Part shown: piece after piece, positions 36,205 to 47,735 of the stretch
Layout: each line of letters begins with the position of its first letter
Numbering within the stretch: position 1 is the first letter of the stretch
Origin: Anaeramoeba flamelloides
Lineage: Eukaryota > Metamonada > Anaeramoebidae
Direction: 5' to 3'
Assembly (NCBI GenBank): GCA_027625915.1
Contig: JANTQA010000012.1
Location: 16,578,501 to 16,642,500 of the forward strand
Length of the DNA stretch: 64,000 nt
Notes under the pieces: generated by a model
The model's database searches: none
Seen by the model: the letters and a program-made list of their open reading frames with translations, nothing else
What the model was told of the DNA's origin: nothing
Program-made: the position numbers and the translations under genes

Positions 36205-39200
36205 TTATTTTTTTCCTTTAACTAATTTTGGATCAATAATTGTAAGTTCTTCAACGACATTGTTAACATCAGTACATAAGTTTTCGATAAGTCTATCCCA
36301 AGCAAGAACAGAATGCTCTATTTTTGATTTCATTAAAAAAAATAAATAATTAAAAATATAATAAATATAAAACACAAATAAAATAAATATAAGAAAAACA
36401 TTTGTTTTAAAAAAAAATTAATTTATACATAAAAAAAAAAGATTGAATAATAAATAATTTTATTCAAGTTAAAAAAAAATAAAATAAACTTCAATTCAAA
36501 ATTTTTAACACGCCAAAATTCAATTTTTGAAAAAAAATACTTATTTAATCAATTCTCAAAAAAATACCAAATTAGAATCATTTACTAATTGGAATGTTAA
36601 TAATTGTTTATTAATCGCAATACTCAAAAAAAACAAAATAAATAATTATTAATACTAATAAATCAAGGGTGTGTTAAAAATTTTGGAGAGCAAAACAAAA
36701 AAATGAATTGGCAAATTTGTAAAAATTCTATTAGGAATATTGATCAATCGAATGGTTAGATACTACCAATTAAATTTATTTGGGTTCTTCTATTTGTAAC
36801 AAAAGAACTCAACTTTAACCTAATACAAATCGTTGAAAACAATATTTCGATCTAACCAAACAAGTTACTAAATTCAAAAAAAATGAAATCAAAACAAAAA
36901 ACTATAAAAAAGAAAAAATGATTTTCATTTTTTAGAAAAATCAAAATTATTTCCAATTTGAATGAAATTGTATTATTGTGATTTTTTGAACTGTTTTAAC
37001 TGTGTGGAAAATTTTGAATAGTAGTTTACTACAATAATTTTATTTTTAAAATAGTGTGAAATAATGAATTTTAAAATAGTTAACTAAAACAGTTCATAAA
37101 CTTATTTTACACAAATTTAGGATCACCTTTTCAAAATTGTTTTAAAGTTCTATTTAAATGATTGTCTAACTTTTTATCTTTTATAAAATTTAAACACATT
37201 TTAACAAAAATTATAGGATAACCATTTGTGAGAAAAAAAAAAAAAAAATTCTAAAGCAATATTTACAAATATTGTTATTTACTTTAAAAATAAAATAATA
37301 GATTTGTAATTATTTTTTTTTTGATATATTCAATTTAAAAAATTGTGAAATAAAAGTTGTAATAAAATATGAAAAACGAGATTTATAAATTACGAATAAA
37401 AAACAATAACAAAACCAAATGTGAAATATTTTTTTAAAATAACTATTGCTATAATGTAAAATTAATTTTGTGATATTTTTTTTTTTTTTTAACAATAATA
37501 TGTTTTGAAAATAAGAAAAAACCATTTAATTCAACAAGTAACGTTCTAAATGTAAAGAATTAAATGTATTGTTTCCATTTTGGACAATAAAAAATGGTTG
37601 TGTAAATTTTGTAGTCTATAAAAACACAATTGTAATAAATCCAAAATTTATGAATACTCTTTTCTTAATTATATGATTCTATACTTATTACACTTACTAC
37701 ACTAAATTATACTCTACCATATCATGACCACCAAACAATATTATACATTTCAACTGTTTACCATTTGTAAAAATTTACTTTTAAAAAAGAAAATAACCAA
37801 TTGAAGAATTACCTTTTTCAAATTCAATCATTCCAGAAAGTTGGTCGATTGATCCGCTCAATCTTTTTTGTTGAATCATTTTACTAGCAATTTTTTCAGC
37901 ACGTTCTGGTTTGATACCAAGTAATCTTCCAAGTTCTTTAATTGAAATGTTTTTATATAATTTTGAGGCTGCTAATAAATTATGTTCCATAACTGATCGA
38001 GTCAAAACATTTGTACCATCACTAAATTTGGCTAATTGATGATCCTTTAATGTGCTTGAAAATTCTTCGACTTCTTTTGTTCTTAAAATTCTTTCCAAAT
38101 ATACCTTTTCCAAGAAATGGTACACTTTAATACTACTGCATCTTTCATCCTTAAATAATGTTGCAAGCATTCTTGATCTTGATGGCCCCGCTTTTGCTAA
38201 AATTGCACAATTACACGCATAAGTAAGCGCAATCACTACTTCATCAACACGTGCCTTATGACTTAAGTGATAATAATTAATACTGGCTTCTAAAAATTTT
38301 CTATTTGAATCAAGAATTCTTGCATAACAAGACTATTTTTTTAATTTTGTTTTATTTGAATTTTTTGTTTTTTGGATTGTTATTGTTGTAAATTATCATA
38401 ACAAAAAAAAAGAAAAGAAAAATGTTTTATATTTGTATAGTCATATTTTTTTTTGGGAATGAGTAAAAATTTTCGAAGTAAATACTTCCAGAGAGCGGTT
38501 TTAATAAAGCCATTAATAACAGTTTTAAAATGTGTTACTCAAACTGTTTGACCACCCTGTTTTAAGCAGTTTGAGTTCCTATTTTTAAAAATTTGTTTCA
38601 TCAATTTTTAAAAATTGAAAAGTCAGATAAAATGGTTTGTACAAAAAAGTAATTTTTGAAAACTTTATTTTTTGAAAAAGTTCTAATTCGAAAAAAGTCC
38701 TGCCTTCTTTAAAACAGAAAACTTTTTCTGAATTATGGTATTAACTTTTTTTTTTTTAAGGGACTAGTAACTCTTGTTTATTTTCTTTCCCAAAGGTAAT
38801 AGAGTAATTATTTAGACAAGGATACTATTCAACCCGACATGCAACTTCATTTATCAACTTTAGAGAGATGAGTTATCATTTTTAAAAGATTTCATTTTTC
38901 CCAATCAAATTCTCAGTCAAAAGATCTGATCCTTTTTGTTTGGAAGATTAGGATCAAATCAGAAAAACTTGAAAAATTTTCAAAAAATTTTTATTTTGAA
39001 GAAATCTCACTTTTAGTAATTACCAAGAGTCTGTATGAACAAATAACCTTGAACCTTTAATCTTGTTTTAAAAATACAATAAAAATAAATCAAATATTGG
39101 ATCCATTGAAGATCTAAAAAAATAGATCATCTATATTATTAACAATTATTTATTAAATTTCTTGAAATTTAAAAGATTAGGCAATATTCTTTTATAAAAT

Positions 39201-42041
39201 TAACGAGTATAAACAAGGAAATGTAAGTATTATTAACCAGTTATTTGAAAATATCTATTATTTTTTTATTATTAGAATTATTTATTTGAATTTGTTTTAT
39301 TTGTTTGAAAATCTTGGAAAAATTGTGAAATAATTGTAAATTCTATTGATACATTTAATCTTTGGGTTGTTAATAACTCACTCAAAAAATTGAGATTGGG
39401 TTATTAATTATTTATTATAAATAATCAAATTAAAAAGTATTTATTTCGATGATAAGTTGAATTTTCCAGGTTTTAAAAAAGTATTTTGGGAGAATTTTTA
39501 ATTTGATTGTTTTGTTTTTTTTTCTCATTATTTTTTTTTTTTGATTCAATAAATCGAAAAAATTAGATTTGAAATGATCAACTTGAATCGTATAAATTAT
39601 ATTTTTTTAAAGTTTAAAATAATTATTGAAATTTTTTTGAAATTAAGATGATTTTTTATACTTTGTTGATTTTAAAACTTAGTGGTTTAATTTTTAAAAT
39701 GTATTTTTCATCCCCTTCCTTTACAAACAATAAAATTCCTTCCTTCTTTCAAAGAAAATAATTTTTTTCTAAATAATTCAGAAATATGTTTTATTTTGAA
39801 CTATTTCAAAAATGAGAAAAATGGGATCAAACTTTTAAAAACAATAATTCATTTCTAAAAATAGCTTTGAAAGTAAGTTTGGTTTTGTGGTAATCATATT
39901 TTTACTTCTATTTTTAAATTTCAAGATGCGGTAAAAGTTTTTTGAATTTGCTAGTAAATTTACTTGAAGATTTTTTTTTTTGTTTACAGGTCCCTTAAAC
40001 AAATTTTGAAAAAAAATTTTCTTTTAATTTTAGTTTTTAAAAATCAATATTCTGTGAATTTAAGCTATTTCCAAAAAAGTTGGGGCAAATTTATTTTAAA
40101 ATATATTTATTAAACTCAATCTTCAAAAAAGTATTTAAATATCCAAAATCATTAACTACCATTTATTGATTCTTGGTAATAATTGAATTTGTTTCTTAGT
40201 ATTGTATTACATAAATAAAAGATATTAAAATTTCTGATCTTGATTTTATCTGATATTTTTTGGTATTGAAAATTAGTGTTTGTTATTTTCTTTTTGATCG
40301 TAAAAATTAGTTTTCATAACTTGTTTAATCTCAACAAGTTTTCAAATAGAATTGAAAACATATAACTGCATTTTATTGTTTAAAAAATCATTTGTACCCT
40401 TTACACATTTCCAGTTTTTTATTGAAATTGGTCGTATATTGTTTTCTCCAAAAAAAGTGTTCTTTTTTTTTTCAAAATTTTTTGGAAATATTTCAACATA
40501 CATATTTTGAAATAAATACCTTAGTCATTTACTTAATCGGTATTAATATTAACTTAATTTTCAATTCTCAATTAACGAATACCTTCACTAACAAAGATGA
40601 TATTTTATGAAATGTAAAAAAAAATGCACCACTTTTTTGGAAATACCCTACATCAAAAAAAGAATATTTGTTCATTTAAAGAAAGCGACAATTTAAACAT
40701 AAATACTATCAATCATAAATTCAGCTGTGATAGATACTGTTAAATTCAAATAAATGTTTGAAAATTTTTTCTTCATTTTTTATTTGTGGAAATATTTTTA
40801 TCTTTGAATAAAGTATTTTCATTGTTTTCAATGCTAAGAAACCTTTGTGAAATTAGTTGATCTTTAAAATATTCTTTTTCAATGGACTGTTGTTTTAAAA
40901 AGTAGAGTTCTAAGGTTTGTTAAAATGGAAATTGAACCAAATATTTTTTGAAACTCAACCAGTAATTCGGTTTGGATCAAAAATTTTGAATTTATTGGGA
41001 TAAAAAAAAAAAAGAAAGTACCTTATAACGAAGAAGAAGAGTTTCTTTTTCAATATTTTTAATTAAATTGGCTGATCGTCGAAGAAATCTTTCAGCTTCA
41101 ACTGTTTCACCAATTTCAAGATACAGCTGTGCAATTTTTACATAAATATCACAAATTTCCTCGTTTTTTTCTCCTTCAACAGGCTGCAATTGGATTCCTA
41201 ACAACATTTTTGCAGCTTCTTCAAATTCTTCGTCTTCTTCTAAAATATCAGACAAAGCTCTTCGAACCTTTAATAATGGTTCGTCAAAGGCAGTAACTCT
41301 TTGTTTTGTACATTCTTAGATTTCAAATAAAAAAACAAAAAAGAAAATAAAAAATGAGAAAAAATTTGATTCTAAATGAAAAGAGAACCAAGAAATAACT
41401 GTAAAAAAAATAAAAATTAAAATTAAAATTGCTTTTGAAGAAAACAAACAATATCACTGATCGGATAGTTATTCAATTGTTGGTCAAGTCAGAGTAATTT
41501 GAATAAATGATTTTTCTTTTTGTTTTTCTTTTTTTTCTTTTTTTTTTGTGTGTTTGAAAAAAGAACAAAAAAAAATAAAAACATTTTACCTATTAAATGT
41601 TTTCCAATTGTTAATTGATCTTGTGCCGTGAGGACTTTAACTTTTTCTACAAACTCTCTCATTAAAGGACGAGAATCAATTAAAGGTATTTGATCATCAG
41701 CAATATGGCTGATAATTTCTTTAAGTGCATCTAAATTTTTTTTTTCAAAATGGGTGTTAAGAAGTTTTGAATACTCGGTGGCTCTGTCTTTTTGTTCTTC
41801 AAGTCCAGAAATGTTTTTTAATTCTTTTTCGATAGCTTTTAAAAATGTAACAAACAAAAGTTTTTAATTGGTTAGGTTTTGTAGGATCAAAAAATAAGAA
41901 ACAAAAACAAAAAGAAAAGAAAAGAAAAGAAAAGAAAAAGAGTATTGTGCGAATTAGAAGAAAGATTCTGAAGAGTGTTTTGAAAAATTCTTTGTTTTTG
42001 AGAAAGTGGTTTGTTTTTTTCAAACGAATTGCCTTACACAT
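36205..42041 (-). CDS. COP9 signalosome subunit 4 (PCI-domain protein)
   Basis: Scaffold subunit of the COP9 signalosome, which removes NEDD8 from cullin ubiquitin ligases. Minus-strand exons: 42041-42038, 41835-41590, 41314-41022, 38332-37813, 36317-36205; total 1,176 nt, 391 residues (human 406). Introns 202, 275, 2,689 and 1,495 nt, all GT-AG. Exon 1 codes only ATG plus T; the joined codon TCT gives MSIEKELKNISG. Exon 3 carries the TPR-like repeats (MLLGIQLQP..YVKIAQLYLEIGETVEAERF). Exon 4 matches strongly: RMLATLFKDERCSS, VMEHNLLAASKLYKNISIKELG (winged-helix part of PCI), AEKIASKMIQ and GSIDQLSGMIEFEK. Exon 5 gives EHSVLAWDRLIENLCTDVNNVVEEL, matching the family's C-terminal helix. Stop TAA. 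All junction phases agree. The start exon is the least certain part. Confidence 0.94.
36318..37812 (-). other. 1,495-nt intron of CSN4
   Basis: Lies between exons 4 and 5, phase 1; the joined codon G+AG gives Glu. AT-rich. An inverted pair GAACTGTTTTA / TAAAACAGTTC spans about 36989-37097 and may mark a small element. Nothing coding. Confidence 0.88.
39050..39990 (+). repeat. Dispersed repeat, uninterrupted copy of the 10.3-12.9 kb composite
   Basis: Matches three blocks of 10340-12865 in order without the R1, R5 and 59.8-kb-type insertions that separate them there. Landmarks: TTTTTAAAAATACAATAAAAATAAATC, TCTTTGGGTTGTTAATA, AGGTTTTAAAAAAGTATTTT, AGTTTGGTTTTGTGGTAATC. Ends uncertain. No coding capacity recognised. 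Confidence 0.65.
40730..40965 (+). repeat. Dispersed repeat R6, copy 2
   Basis: Shares with 19935-20160 the blocks GATACTGTTAAATTCAAATA, TTTTTTCTTCATTTTT, CAATGCTAAGAAACCTTT and AAAATGGAAATTGAACC. It ends only about 60 bp from CSN4 exon 3. Confidence 0.6.
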
Positions 42042-42498
42042 TTAAAGGGAAGAAGAATTAAAATTGAAAAGGTCAAATAAATTTAAAAAAAAAATGAATC
42101 TCAAAAACACACCTTATTAATTATCAAGATCGATATTTCTTTAATAAAATAAATATTTTGGCTTTGTGTGTTGTGATTTACATCCTTTTTGTAATACAAT
42201 TGTGATTTTCTATTAGGGTAATAGTTTCTATTTTTTTTTTTTGGCCAATTTCTGAATAAGCATTCCTTATCTAGGTATATGTTTAATATTGAAAATAAAC
42301 AGGGTTTTTCAAATCTAAGTAATTGGTAAAACATTTTCTCAATCTCTATTAAATTTAGATATAAAAATTTAATAGAGATTAGTCCCTTAAGAGAAAAACA
42401 TCCAAAATTCGATGAATAACAGAAAATTTTAAATTTTCTAAATTATATTTTTTTGTCTCAATTTTCAGTCTCATTGAGAAAATTCAGTTGTAATTCTT
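42042..42498. other. 5' flank of CSN4
   Basis: AT-rich, upstream of the CSN4 start on the minus strand. Contains a perfect hairpin (listed separately). The promoter cannot be placed. Confidence 0.5.
42341..42380. repeat. Perfect 16-bp hairpin upstream of CSN4
   Basis: AATCTCTATTAAATTT (42341-42356) and its exact inverse AAATTTAATAGAGATT (42365-42380) with an 8-base loop, about 300 bp upstream of the CSN4 start. The role is unknown; it could be a remnant of a small palindromic element. Confidence 0.75.
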
Positions 42499-43053
42499 AA
42501 GGTTAACCAGTCCTGGATTTTGAAAAAAGATTATCTTTTATCGGGTGTGACAACTTGATAATTTGAAACTTGGATGATGGATCTTGTACTTGGTCTAGGT
42601 TTTAAAAGTCGTTCAAAAACACAGTTTTTGCCAATTTGTTTTATTTTTTTTCCAAAATCAGATTTTAAAAAGTGTAAGGTTAATTGGCTGGAAAATAAGT
42701 AATAAAAAAATGTGATTTGTGGGTTTTTGATTAAAATTTATAATTAAGTTAGTTATTATTTTGAGCTTTTAAAAAATATTTTTTTTTCCTTTCATTTAAT
42801 TGACAAAAAAAGTTAATAAATTTTTCCACTACAACCCAAAAATCTCATTTTTTTTCTTGAACACCTACCAATCTATTAATCTTACACTCTTCAATTTGAT
42901 TTTAGAAAAAAATAAATTATTAACAATTGCCATTTTGAACCACTATTAAAGCTAATACCAAATCCAAGATTGATCACCTGAGAACCCAATTAACAAGTGG
43001 TAACAAACAACACAAAATAATCTTTTTTTCAAATTCCAGGAATGGTGAACCTT
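42499..43053. mobile_element. TIR element with long inverted ends, family R4 copy 1
   Basis: About 555 bp. Left arm runs from AAGGTTAACCAGTCCTGGAT, right arm ends CCAGGAATGGTGAACCTT; arms match inwards through GATTATCTTTT..GTGTG, AGGTTTTAAAAGTCGTTCAA and its inverse. Similar over its whole length to 44347-44907. No open frame. Probably non-autonomous. Confidence 0.8.
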
Positions 43054-44346
43054 ATAGGGGTATTATTGAGAATATTTTTATAACAATAGACTAATAATTT
43101 ATAACTTTTTGTAAGATTATCTTTGATGATTTATTGGGTTTTGGAAGATATATTGAAAAAAATTTCCATTTGATTGTCTTTTTTTTTTCATTTTCCTTGA
43201 CAAAAGAGATAATAAGTAAAGTGATCAAAATAATGCCTGTACAGGGACTATATTTGGCGTTTTGGAATATAATCCATCCTTTTTTTCTTCTTATTCTAAT
43301 ACAACATCCAATTTACTACTCAATAGTTTACCCAAGTTCAAATCAATTTTAAAAGGAAAGGTCTAGTTATTTTCAGTAAAATTTAAATTATTAAAGGAAT
43401 TTGTTGAGATTTTTTCTTAATATTCTCATTTTTTTGAAATTTTTTGTTTTTTTGATGTTCAAAATTTTATCAAAAATTAACTAATATTTTTTGAAATAAA
43501 TTTTGCAATTTGATCCTTCATTTTTATAATTTCTCTTCGAATATTAGAACTTTAAGAAACCAATGACATATTTAATTCGGGTTATTGTTGGTTTATTTAA
43601 CTGGTTGATGTATAGGTCTTCTTTAACAAAAAAAAACGTTTTTTTTTTTTGAAACACAGATTAAACTTTTCTGCAAGCTTTATTTCCACAAGAGTAAAAG
43701 TATATTTTTTTTCAGAGTTCCTTTGATTGATTAGTTTGGATATACTATGTTTAATTAAACCAATTATTACTTTCACAAAATAAAATTGTTGAAGATAGAA
43801 TAAGATCATAGACTACATTTTTTATTTTTTAAATTTCAAATCCATATATTTTAAAAGGTGTGAATTCAAATTTTCTAATTAACCCTTTATAATCAGTTTA
43901 TGTTTGGCTTTATAGTAATTTTAATCATCACTTTTTTAAAACAGTTCGATGAGTTGAGTGATTAATTAAGAATAAACAAAAAAAGGAATAATTTGATTTT
44001 CAAAAATACAAATTCATATTAACAAAATATACTTTAATGAAAACTTAAAAGATTAATTTAGGTTTATAAAAACTAAAATTCGTATGTTATAATACTAGAA
44101 ATGTACTTAGACTTTCTTTTTTAACTTGTTTAATAACTTGTTCAGACAAAAAAACTATCATATTTTATAAAAAATATGCTCATCAATTCTTGAAAGGTTT
44201 ATTTGCTTCTAATTCTCCATAAAATGTTCAAGGAAATTTCACAATGATTACCATTTTAAATCTATAATAACAGCTATTTAAAATTTAAAGGAAAGAAAAT
44301 TTTATACAATCGACTTTTTTCATTTTTTTCAATTGAAAACTCCTTC
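43054..44346. other. Spacer between R4 copies, with R5 copy
   Basis: AT-rich. Holds repeat R5 copy 2 at 43217-43705. Open frames here (43134-43352, 43597-43809) fall inside or beside the repeat and have no recognisable content. Confidence 0.5.
43217..43705 (+). repeat. Dispersed repeat R5, copy 2
   Basis: Full-length match to 12189-12685: AAGTGATCAAAATAATGC, TTATTCTAATACAACATCCA, CCCAAGTTCAAATC, TTTTGCAATTTGATCCTTCA, GATGTATAGGTCTTCTTTAA. Same orientation. Non-coding. Confidence 0.7.
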
Positions 44347-44907
44347 AGGTTTACAATACCTAAAATTTGAAAAGAAATATCTTGTGTAGGATTTAGTTTA
44401 TTGTTAATTAGATTCTCAGGTGATTAATCTTTGATTTGGTATGAGTTTTAAAAGTGGTTCAAAAAGGTAATTGTTGACAATTTAATTTTTTTTTTTCCAA
44501 AATCCCTAGTTTTTTATGAGTATAAGTTTAATTGGCTGAAACTTAAGTTATAAAAAAATCTGGTTTATTGGTTGTTAATTGTAATTTTTAATTATTATAT
44601 TTTTTATTTGGATCTTTTAAATAACAATTTTTTTTCATTAAGTTAATTGACAAAAAAAGTAAATGAAAATTTTTTTCTACAACCTAAAAATCAAAATTTA
44701 TTCTTGAACACCTACTTATCTATACATGTTACACTCTTCAAATCAGATTTCGGGAAAAAAAAAAAATTAAATTGTCAACAATTACCTTTTTGAACCACTT
44801 TTAAAACTCATACCTAGGGCAAGATCGATCAGATAAGAACCAAATTAACAATACACTACACCCTACACAAGATAATGTCTTTTCAAATTTTAGGGATTGT
44901 AAACCTT
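44347..44907. mobile_element. TIR element with about 170-bp inverted ends, family R4 copy 2
   Basis: Left end AGGTTTACAATACCTAAAAT; right end ATTTTAGGGATTGTAAACCT. The arms stay nearly complementary for about 170 bp, including an identical core GGTATGAGTTTTAAAAGTGG and TTCAAAAAGGTAATTGTTGA with their exact inverses. The arms agree better with each other than the two copies do, a sign of recent activity or gene conversion between arms. No coding capacity. Confidence 0.85.
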
Positions 44908-45079
44908 AATTCACTGAGTTTATAACTAAAAAAAAGTTCCTAACAAATAAATAGAGATCACAACATATTTCTTTGAAATTTATTTGGAATTGAAAGACAG
45001 AAAAAACAACAATGAAGCAAACTACCAAGCCAACCACGAAAGGTTTATTTCATGAATTAAAAAAAAAAAGATATCTAAC

Positions 45080-45231
45080 CCAAATGTTGTACCATTTCTA
45101 TTTCTAATACCAGTAATTTCAATTATGTCCCCCCAAAGAACTTGATAAAAAGAAATGACAAATAAAAACACCCAGCAATGGTAAATAATTCTGAATAAAG
45201 CTCTCAAGTAAAAGAATTTTTTTACAAACAA
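45080..45231 (-). CDS. Possible exon of an unrecognised membrane protein
   Basis: An open minus-strand stretch between the R4 element and the RhoGAP gene, less AT-rich than its flanks. It translates to a hydrophobic segment (HCWVFLFVISFYQVLWGDII) followed by a polar EITGIRNRNGTTFG, then a possible donor GTTAGATAT. No ATG opens it and no flanking exon was found. I recognise no family. It may be an exon, a remnant or chance. Confidence 0.2.
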
Positions 45232-45363
45232 GCCTTATTTTTTAAATAAAAAATTGAATAACAGGAAAATCATTTTTTGTTTTTGTTTTTTTCTTTATTT
45301 TTTTTTTTTTGTAAATTGTTTTTTTAAATTACATATTTTTCTCTTTTTGATAAACCTTTCCAA

Positions 45364-47058
45364 ATGACAAACTTGGCACAACCAAGTCCACTAAAACAAC
45401 AGTTTAACCAAAACAACTCTGGGACGCTTACACGAAACCATTCATATGCCATGATGAGCATGCAAAACAAGACAAAATTAGAAACAAAAAAAAGTTTACC
45501 AGATTTTTCCCAAAAACAAAAAGAAACAAAAATAAACAACCAAGAAGAGAGCAGTTCAACAAATATTTATAACGATCCGATTTTAGATCGAGAGTTATTA
45601 CAAATTGGGTTGGATGAATTGCAAAATATAGAAGTTGATAGTTTTATTGATTTTGAAATGAAAGAATTTGTAGATCCAACGATTGAGCCAGAAATAAAAG
45701 TCAACAAGAAGAATGAGAATCGTTTTCAGGGTAATGAAATTCAAAAAAGTCCAAACAATGTAACCAAACAAAATGAAACGATTAGCAAAAATCCAAACCC
45801 AAATGAAAACGAAAAAATTAATAATACAAATAATAACACCAACACAAGCACAAACCTAGGCAACAACAGCACTACTGGCACTACTGAGAATAACAAAAAT
45901 ACCAACACTATTAAAAAAGAAATTAAAAAAGAAAATGAACCCAATACAAGCGAGACCGAAAAGCCAAAAAAGAAGTGGAAAAAATTCAAGAAACTAACGA
46001 AAAAAGCAAAATCAAAATCCAAAATCCTCCGATCTAAAGCAAAGTCGAAATCGAAACATCTCTCACATATTTCGAAGCAATTGCTAAATCAAAAGAAAGT
46101 AGACAACACCGTGTTTGGTGTCTCATTAGATTTGGTATTACAAAGAGAACAGCGAGCCAACAACCAACCACCACGAATTGTTGAGCAATGTATCCGATAC
46201 TTAGATCGCGGCTCATTAAAGGAAGTTGGGCTGTATCGGCTATCTGGCTCTCTTCTGCAGGTTAATAAGCACAAGGAGGAATACAACAACGGAGCAGATG
46301 TCAAGATCGACGAAATTATGGACTGCAATGTGGTGTGCTCCCTATTCAAATTGTGGTTTCGGGAATTGCCGGATCCAATAATACCAAGCGAGTACCACCA
46401 AAAGCTTGTCACCTTATCGAGCAAAGACGACTACACCATCATTCAAGAAGTTTATGAGATATTAAAGCAACTGCCGATCCAAAACCAAACCATTTTCCAA
46501 AATTTGTTGCCTCATTTGTACCGCGTCCAAGAATATGCAGATATCAATAAAATGAATGCAAACAATTTGGCAATCGTCTTTTCACCAACTTTGCACATCC
46601 CTTTGAAAATCATGTCCACAATGATCGCAGAATATGAAAGTATTCTTCCTGAAACGAAGCAGCCAAATACAAACGACGAGTCACAATTGGAATCGGAGAA
46701 CAACCAAAGTGTTAAAAACGCAGACGAAAGCTTCACAGGAAGCGAATATGATGATTTTTATACGGGCAGCGGCACAGAGTTCGACCACAGCGATAACTTT
46801 TCAACTGACGAGTCTTCTCCAAAACAAGCTGAAACAGATTCACCAAAACGCTTGCATTTAACAAAAAGAACCTCAGAGAGATCCTTATTATCAAAAACAA
46901 ATATCAATTCAAAATCGTCAAAGAAAAATACCGAACAAAATGATGGGCTGGCTGATTACATAATAAAAATAGATCCTGAAAAATACAAACAAGAGAAACT
47001 TCTTGTAGATTTAAATCACGAATTCGATAATTTATTCAATAAGCAATGGAACCATTAA
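45364..47058 (+). CDS. RhoGAP-domain protein
   Basis: GTPase-activating protein that switches off Rho/Rac/Cdc42-type GTPases, hence a regulator of the actin cytoskeleton. Single exon, 564 residues, starting at the first ATG after TTTCCAA. Residues 1-200 are Asn/Gln/Thr-rich and disordered. About 200-245 is strongly basic (KKKWKKFKKLTKKAKSKSK), likely to bind acidic lipids. The RhoGAP domain spans about 249-428: FGVSLDLVLQRE, PRIVEQCIRYLD, then GLYRLSGS with the catalytic arginine finger at about residue 292, LFKLWFRELPDPIIP, and NANNLAIVFSPTL with the conserved N and P. After it comes an acidic Ser/Asp/Glu-rich stretch and a short C-terminal helix. Stop TAA, followed by a long T run near 47110. 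Catalytic residues look intact, so activity is expected. Target GTPase unknown. Confidence 0.93.
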   Translation: MTNLAQPSPLKQQFNQNNSGTLTRNHSYAMMSMQNKTKLETKKSLPDFSQKQKETKINNQEESSSTNIYNDPILDRELLQIGLDELQNIEVDSFIDFEMKEFVDPTIEPEIKVNKKNENRFQGNEIQKSPNNVTKQNETISKNPNPNENEKINNTNNNTNTSTNLGNNSTTGTTENNKNTNTIKKEIKKENEPNTSETEKPKKKWKKFKKLTKKAKSKSKILRSKAKSKSKHLSHISKQLLNQKKVDNTVFGVSLDLVLQREQRANNQPPRIVEQCIRYLDRGSLKEVGLYRLSGSLLQVNKHKEEYNNGADVKIDEIMDCNVVCSLFKLWFRELPDPIIPSEYHQKLVTLSSKDDYTIIQEVYEILKQLPIQNQTIFQNLLPHLYRVQEYADINKMNANNLAIVFSPTLHIPLKIMSTMIAEYESILPETKQPNTNDESQLESENNQSVKNADESFTGSEYDDFYTGSGTEFDHSDNFSTDESSPKQAETDSPKRLHLTKRTSERSLLSKTNINSKSSKKNTEQNDGLADYIIKIDPEKYKQEKLLVDLNHEFDNLFNKQWNH

Positions 47059-47735
47059 CTCAAGAATTTGTTAAATTAATAATTATATATTATTTATCAT
47101 TTCAAATTCGTTTTTTTTTTTTTTTTTTTTTTTTCCAAATATTTTCGATTCATCTATTATAAGTAATTTTTAATTCATTAACACTTTTTTTATTTAATTT
47201 TTTTTGATTTATTTTTATTAAAAATTAAGAAATATAACGTTTTTTTTTTATTTTCAATTATATTATTTTGGTTGTTTTTATTATTTTGTTAAATACCATC
47301 AACAAACACTAAAATAAAAAATAAATAAAAGTCGTTTTTAATAAAAAAAAATTCTTTAATAATTTCTAATTATTAAAAAAAACTTGCAAGTAAATTTATC
47401 AATAACATTTTCTCTTATATTCTTTTGGGGATCTTAATAATAATAAAAAAAAGTTATATGATCGATTTTGAAAATTGTGTTATAAAAGTATACAAAAATA
47501 TCTTTCAAAAAGTTGATAAACTTTGAAGAGACCTATTTTTACTAAAAACTTTTTTGTCCACACTTTTTTTAAAATTACTATCGAAAAAATAAAAAATTAA
47601 AATAACACTGTATTATCAAAAAATCTAGGGGAAATAATTATAAATTATTTATTTTTCCAAAATGTTGACGAAATGGGAATGTTATTAGAAGTGAGTTTGT
47701 GGTAATTTTTTTTTATCATATTCTTATCACAAAAA
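47059..47735. other. Intergenic, 3' of RhoGAP gene
   Basis: AT-rich, with a T run of more than 25 at about 47110-47135. No gene recognised. Confidence 0.5.

Larger units (their letters stand above)
38333..41021 (-). other. 2,689-nt intron of CSN4, filled with repeats
   Basis: Lies between exons 3 and 4, phase 0; donor GTACTTTC, acceptor AATAG. It contains a copy of the composite repeat (39.05-39.99 kb) and repeat R6 (40.73-40.97 kb), together nearly half its length, so repeat insertion explains much of its size. Confidence 0.9.

Noticed and set aside
45741-46736. Minus-strand frames opposite the RhoGAP gene
   Set aside because: Shadows with no domains; the plus strand carries an intact RhoGAP domain.
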